The notes under the pieces: generated by a model
Told to the model about the DNA's origin: nothing
Database searches by the model: none
Seen by the model: only the letters and a program-made list of their open reading frames with translations
Program-made: the position numbers and the translations under genes
Assembly (NCBI RefSeq): GCF_001999725.1
Contig: NZ_MDDP01000051.1
Coordinates: forward strand, 19,886-83,885
DNA length: 64,000 nt
From: Cellulophaga omnivescoria
GTDB lineage: Bacteria > Bacteroidota > Bacteroidia > Flavobacteriales > Flavobacteriaceae
Reading direction: 5' to 3'
Shown here: piece after piece, positions 60,467 to 64,000 of the stretch
How the letters are laid out: each line of letters begins with the position of its first letter
Numbering within the stretch: the stretch's first letter is position 1

Positions 60467-63271
60467 TTATAAGTTATTAATTGTCCAAGAAACATAGTAT
60501 TGAGATCCTACATAACCTGTTCCAAAAGCTGTAAAATACTCATCACCTAATAAGTTAGATGCACCAACTTTAAAATTAGATTTTAAACTTGGAACAGTAA
60601 AGTTAACCTGAGCATCTAACACGCTAAAAGAAGGTACTTGCCCATCTCCAAATGATGCTTCCCAGAAATAAGAATCACTCCATCTGTAAGCTATATTAAA
60701 ACCTATATTCTCAAATAAATCTGTTTTACCAAAGTTTGCTTTAAACTTATGCTCTGGAGTATTAAAATTTGTTCTAAAATCTGGATTTGCTTCTTGATCA
60801 AAATCTAATTTAGAATAGGTATAGTTTGCTCCTAAATCAAAGCCTCCTAAAATCTTAGTATCTAAACCTAATGTAGCTCCATAAGAATTTACATTAGCTT
60901 CAGAATTAGTGTATGTTTGGTATGCTTGATAATCTCCGTTAGCCAATGCCAAAACAGACAAACTATTATCTCCTGCCTCTCCGTAATACGTAGAAACTAC
61001 TGTTTCATTAGATAAGAAATCTTTATAAATGTTATAATATCCACTTAAATCTATAACCACATCACTAACTTTACCTCTATATCCTAACTCAAAAGAAGTT
61101 ACTTGTTCTGGTTTTGCCAGATTAGAGTTAGCTACTTTTAAATCTGCAGGGTTTCCTGAAGCTCCAAAAGCCTGTAATGAACTTGCTAAATAAGAATTAT
61201 TGTAAGCACCATCTCCAGATTTCTCTATAGTTGCAGGCTGACCAAGATTATCTTGCGCCTCTTGACTAACACCGTATGTTCTAACATCTCTTTCCAAGTT
61301 ATCTTTAGCTCCCCCAATTAAAATAGCTCTACCTACATCTAAACCAATATATAAATCTTGCGTGGTTGGATTTCTAAATCCTGTTTGAAAAGAAGCTCTT
61401 AAATTATGATTTTTATTTTCACCTAAAGTATAACCAGCAGCTAATCTAGGAGAAAAGAACCCATCAAATAATTCAGACTTATCATAACGTAATGACCCCG
61501 TTAATTTCAATCGATCTTCTAATAATTTTTTTTGTATTTGAGTATACACACCAAACTCTGAATATCTAATTGGCCCATCATTATCTGTATAAATGGTACC
61601 AGAAGAATTTAACTCATATGTTCTTGTAGATCCTCCTACTTGAATATCAGCAAAATCAATTACTTCTGAAAAATTATAGTTTGCATCTGCATGATAAATT
61701 TTTGAATTGTCCTGAAATTTAGAACCTGAACTTAAATCGGGATCATTTATACTTCTTTCATATGCTGCTTGAAACTCTGGTGTACCTGGTAAATATCTTC
61801 CAGATTCTGCTTGAGCTCTTGCTGCTGCATGCGCTTGGTCTGATGTAGCTCCTCCCAAAGTACTTAAAACATACGTACCAACATACTCTCCAAACCATTG
61901 CTGATCAGATTTCCAAGCCCTATTGATATTAATACCTGTAAATACCATATCATAAGAATCACCTGCTTTATCTTCAGTCATATACCCTCTTAAGAAAAAA
62001 TTGTCATTCTTAATCTCAATTTTATGTTGTTGCAAAAAGAAATCATCAATAGCATATCTGTTTGCTCCTTGATAAATTGTAGAACCAGAACCTACTTTAC
62101 CAACATAAGAAATTTCAAAATCATTTTCCCAAGGTCTATAGTAAAGTCCCCAATCCGCTTTAATACTCTCTGCATTATAATCTGTCAAATACTTTTCATT
62201 ATAACCAGTTCTACTCACATTAACACTTGGCACTAATGCCTCAGCTCCTGCAGGCAAAATTGTTTGACCTGTTTCAGGGTCTATCGTTTTTGTGAGTATC
62301 TGTGCAACGCTAAACATATTTTGACTTACCTCATCTCCATAAACGTTAACTCCATCATAATCTAAATCATCCCTTGTAAAGCCTCTAAATAGTTTATCAG
62401 TTTCATTATCGGCACCCCAATCTGTACCGTTTAAATATCCAAAGTTAACTTTACCGGCAAACTTGTCACTAAATTTATAGGCAGCTCTAATACCAAAATC
62501 TGTATAAGTATTATCCCCAGAAACCTCCTGAGATGTTACCCCCCTTTTTATATAAGCACTAATACCCTGAAAATCGAAAGGATTTTTACTTCTCATAAAT
62601 AAAATACCATTAAAAGCATTTGCACCATATAAAGCAGATGCAGCACCCGGTAAAAGTTCAACACTCAATACATCAGTCTCAGTCATCCCTAATAAATTAC
62701 CTAAAGGAAAGTTCAAGGCTGGAGCGGCATTATCCATTTGATCTACCATTTGCATAAACCTAGTGTTAGCGAATGTTGCAAATCCTCTAGTATTAATAGA
62801 CTTAAATGTTAAACTGTTAGTGTTTATATCTACCCCTTTCAAATTTTCCAAACCATCATAAAAGTCTGATGAAGCAGTATTTTTAATATCCTTTAACCCA
62901 AAACGTTCTACTGAAACTGGTGATTCAAAAATACGTTCGGGCGTTCTAGAAGCCGATATCACAATTTCTCCTAATTGTTCTGCCTCTTCATTTAGAGTTA
63001 CTGTTAGTGTTTGATTATTTTTTATTACATCTACAGTAACAGAAGAGTAACCAATACTGGATACTTTTAATTTAAATGGTGGCACTTCTGACGTGGTTAA
63101 TGTAAAAAGTCCATCAAAGTCGGCTACTACACCTTCAGCCTTTCCTACAATTACAACATTGGCAGAGGATACTGGTTGACCATTTTGATCAACAACCTTT
63201 CCTTTTATTGTAGTTTGAGAATACCCCAGAACTCCAAAGATTAGGAAAGAAAAAAGAATTAATTTTCTCAT
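60467..63271 (-). CDS. TonB-dependent receptor paired with SGNH hydrolase
   Basis: A 934-residue receptor: signal peptide (to GYSQ, about residue 19), carboxypeptidase-like domain (about 20-108, GKVVDQNGQPVSSANVVIVG), plug (about 115-230, VSVERFGLKDIKNTASSDFY; NTRGFATFANTRFMQ; LLPGAASALYGANAFNGIL) and barrel to the C-terminus YYVSWTINNL. No SusD-like gene is next to it. Its partner is the SGNH lipoprotein, which suggests import of an ester-containing or lipid-like compound. No TAnnTTTG box is visible upstream. Confidence 0.92.
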   Translation of the reverse strand: MRKLILFSFLIFGVLGYSQTTIKGKVVDQNGQPVSSANVVIVGKAEGVVADFDGLFTLTTSEVPPFKLKVSSIGYSSVTVDVIKNNQTLTVTLNEEAEQLGEIVISASRTPERIFESPVSVERFGLKDIKNTASSDFYDGLENLKGVDINTNSLTFKSINTRGFATFANTRFMQMVDQMDNAAPALNFPLGNLLGMTETDVLSVELLPGAASALYGANAFNGILFMRSKNPFDFQGISAYIKRGVTSQEVSGDNTYTDFGIRAAYKFSDKFAGKVNFGYLNGTDWGADNETDKLFRGFTRDDLDYDGVNVYGDEVSQNMFSVAQILTKTIDPETGQTILPAGAEALVPSVNVSRTGYNEKYLTDYNAESIKADWGLYYRPWENDFEISYVGKVGSGSTIYQGANRYAIDDFFLQQHKIEIKNDNFFLRGYMTEDKAGDSYDMVFTGININRAWKSDQQWFGEYVGTYVLSTLGGATSDQAHAAARAQAESGRYLPGTPEFQAAYERSINDPDLSSGSKFQDNSKIYHADANYNFSEVIDFADIQVGGSTRTYELNSSGTIYTDNDGPIRYSEFGVYTQIQKKLLEDRLKLTGSLRYDKSELFDGFFSPRLAAGYTLGENKNHNLRASFQTGFRNPTTQDLYIGLDVGRAILIGGAKDNLERDVRTYGVSQEAQDNLGQPATIEKSGDGAYNNSYLASSLQAFGASGNPADLKVANSNLAKPEQVTSFELGYRGKVSDVVIDLSGYYNIYKDFLSNETVVSTYYGEAGDNSLSVLALANGDYQAYQTYTNSEANVNSYGATLGLDTKILGGFDLGANYTYSKLDFDQEANPDFRTNFNTPEHKFKANFGKTDLFENIGFNIAYRWSDSYFWEASFGDGQVPSFSVLDAQVNFTVPSLKSNFKVGASNLLGDEYFTAFGTGYVGSQYYVSWTINNL

Positions 63272-63580
63272 TCTAGTATTGAATTAAGTTAGTTTTGATT
63301 GTGAAGTTATATTTTTTTTTGATTTTAACAACTATTAACACTATTAAATTATGCGTGCATAGTAATTTTTTAACATTTTTTAGTGCAAATAATTACTTAT
63401 ACCCTAAAAATACTACTTAAATATTACCAAATTACAACATTAACACTTTTAGTACTACTTTACATTAACAATCAAAAAATATATTTTTAAGATTAAATAA
63501 TACAATTCAGCAATTAATTAAGAAAAAATTAAAATACTTGAATAAAATATATAAAAATAAACTTTAACTAAATAAGCACA
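63272..63580. other. gene-free stretch upstream of the TonB receptor
   Basis: About 300 bases of very AT-rich DNA with short ATTAACA-type repeats (TATTAACACTATTAAA and similar). No gene, RNA or clear promoter box is visible; the receptor promoter must be here. Confidence 0.5.
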
Positions 63581-63616
63581 CAAAAGCCCAAGAAGAAGTT
63601 TCCTCTTGGGCTTTTG
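63581..63616. terminator. hairpin terminator
   Basis: A 13-bp perfect stem (CAAAAGCCCAAGA, 63581-63593, with 63604-63616) and a 10-base loop. It may be a second terminator for the rRNA operon or shield the receptor promoter. Confidence 0.75.
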
Positions 63617-63744
63617 CATATATACTCTAAAAGCTATTGTAAATGGCGTTTAATATAGCCTACTATGGCAAAATTAACTTGCTATTATCAAGTATTATAG
63701 GTTATAGCAATTTATTAATTTATGTACAACCTTAAGTTTAAAGC

Positions 63745-63776
63745 AAAAAAAAGCCCTTATCGTTAGATAAGGGCTT
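63745..63776 (-). terminator. terminator of the rRNA operon
   Basis: Minus strand: an 11-bp perfect stem (AAGCCCTTATC with its complement, 63751-63761 and 63766-63776), a 4-base loop, then eight T, directly after 5S rRNA. The stretch 63617-63744 shows nothing else. Confidence 0.92.
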
Positions 63777-63784
63777 CTTAAAAA

Positions 63785-63891
63785 AAGGCGGCGGCCTACT
63801 CTCCCACCTAGTGGCAGTACCATCGGCGCAGATGAGCTTAACTTCCCTGTTCGGAATGGAAAGGGGTGAGCCTCATCGCCATGGCCACCTT
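63785..63891 (-). rRNA. rrf: 5S ribosomal RNA
   Basis: About 107 bases. The core CATTCCGAACAGGGAAGTTAAG and the 3' part GGTACTGCCACTAGGTGGGAG (each in the minus strand; read from 63884 down) are 5S hallmarks. Ends are set by helix I: AAGGUGGC with GCCGCCUU. It is the last gene of an rRNA operon whose 23S lies beyond the right edge. Confidence 0.96.
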
Positions 63892-63950
63892 AAATTGTTT
63901 ATTAATTGCTGTACATATAATACAACACTTAACAGCTAGTTTAAAATAAC

Positions 63951-63971
63951 AAAAAAAAAAAAAAAAAAAAA
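63951..63971. repeat. run of 21 A between 5S and the presumed 23S
   Basis: Twenty-one A in a row (T on the rRNA strand) in the spacer before 5S. Such a run is prone to slippage and to sequencing error. Confidence 0.9.
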
Positions 63972-64000
63972 TTAGAAAATATGTAAGAATTACAACAAAT

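Overview
The window is chromosomal DNA of a marine-type member of the Bacteroidota, family Flavobacteriaceae. The signs are low GC, the gliding genes gldD and gldE, TonB receptors with N-terminal carboxypeptidase-like domains, families typical of the phylum (DUF4271, DUF4296, DUF4301, DUF3127), promoters of the TAnnTTTG type and almost no Shine-Dalgarno sequences. No phage, insertion sequence or CRISPR array is visible. Most of the window is core genome with a few nutrient-uptake modules.

Layout. 1-7.7 kb: the end of a DUF1348 gene, an alpha/beta-hydrolase lipoprotein, hemD with DUF4271, a mannosyltransferase-pyrC-DUF4296 operon, a reductase and tyrS. 7.9-12.4 kb: an exported S9 peptidase, a DUF885 lipoprotein and an accessory gene with a HEPN-like motif. 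12.4-17.4 kb: aat, DUF3127, flavin reductase, a histidine kinase, HIT, greA and a Rieske-like lipoprotein. 17.4-24 kb: a TonB receptor under a TPP riboswitch, close to an operon holding a thiamine-binding protein, a PnuC-type permease, a NadR-like kinase and a DUF4301 protein. This looks like a thiamine salvage locus. 24-26.6 kb: ahcY and a thioester-reductase-like gene. 26.7-32.3 kb: beta-propeller phytase, its TonB receptor and a TPR-LuxR regulator, which together look like a phytate-use locus. 32.4-37.6 kb: rpmA and rplU, a pair of M16 peptidase genes and a metal-binding lipoprotein. 37.7-44 kb: mutY-ssb-gldE-gldD, HU, a 29-residue basic protein, rng and recX. 44-53 kb: a biotin cluster (bioB, bioA plus a ketoacyl synthase, bioD, DUF2007, bioF) interrupted by a flotillin-NfeD pair. 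53-56.5 kb: an ankyrin protein, a C1 peptidase and umuC-umuD. 56.8-63.3 kb: atpD-atpC alone, and a TonB receptor with an SGNH-hydrolase lipoprotein. The right end is the 5S rRNA of an rRNA operon read leftwards.

Themes. Three TonB receptors each come with a likely substrate or partner function (thiamine by riboswitch, phytate by phytase, an ester by SGNH hydrolase). Several promoters lie so close to the ATG that the transcripts should be leaderless. Several leaders (the thiamine receptor, ahcY, greA, atpD, rng, bioA) carry structures or inverted repeats that suggest unstudied RNA or operator control. I found no clearly new multi-gene system. The best candidates for new biology are the thiamine operon with DUF4301, the leader structures, and the inverted repeats at umuC and bioA. 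All of this comes from reading the sequence; no database search was run.
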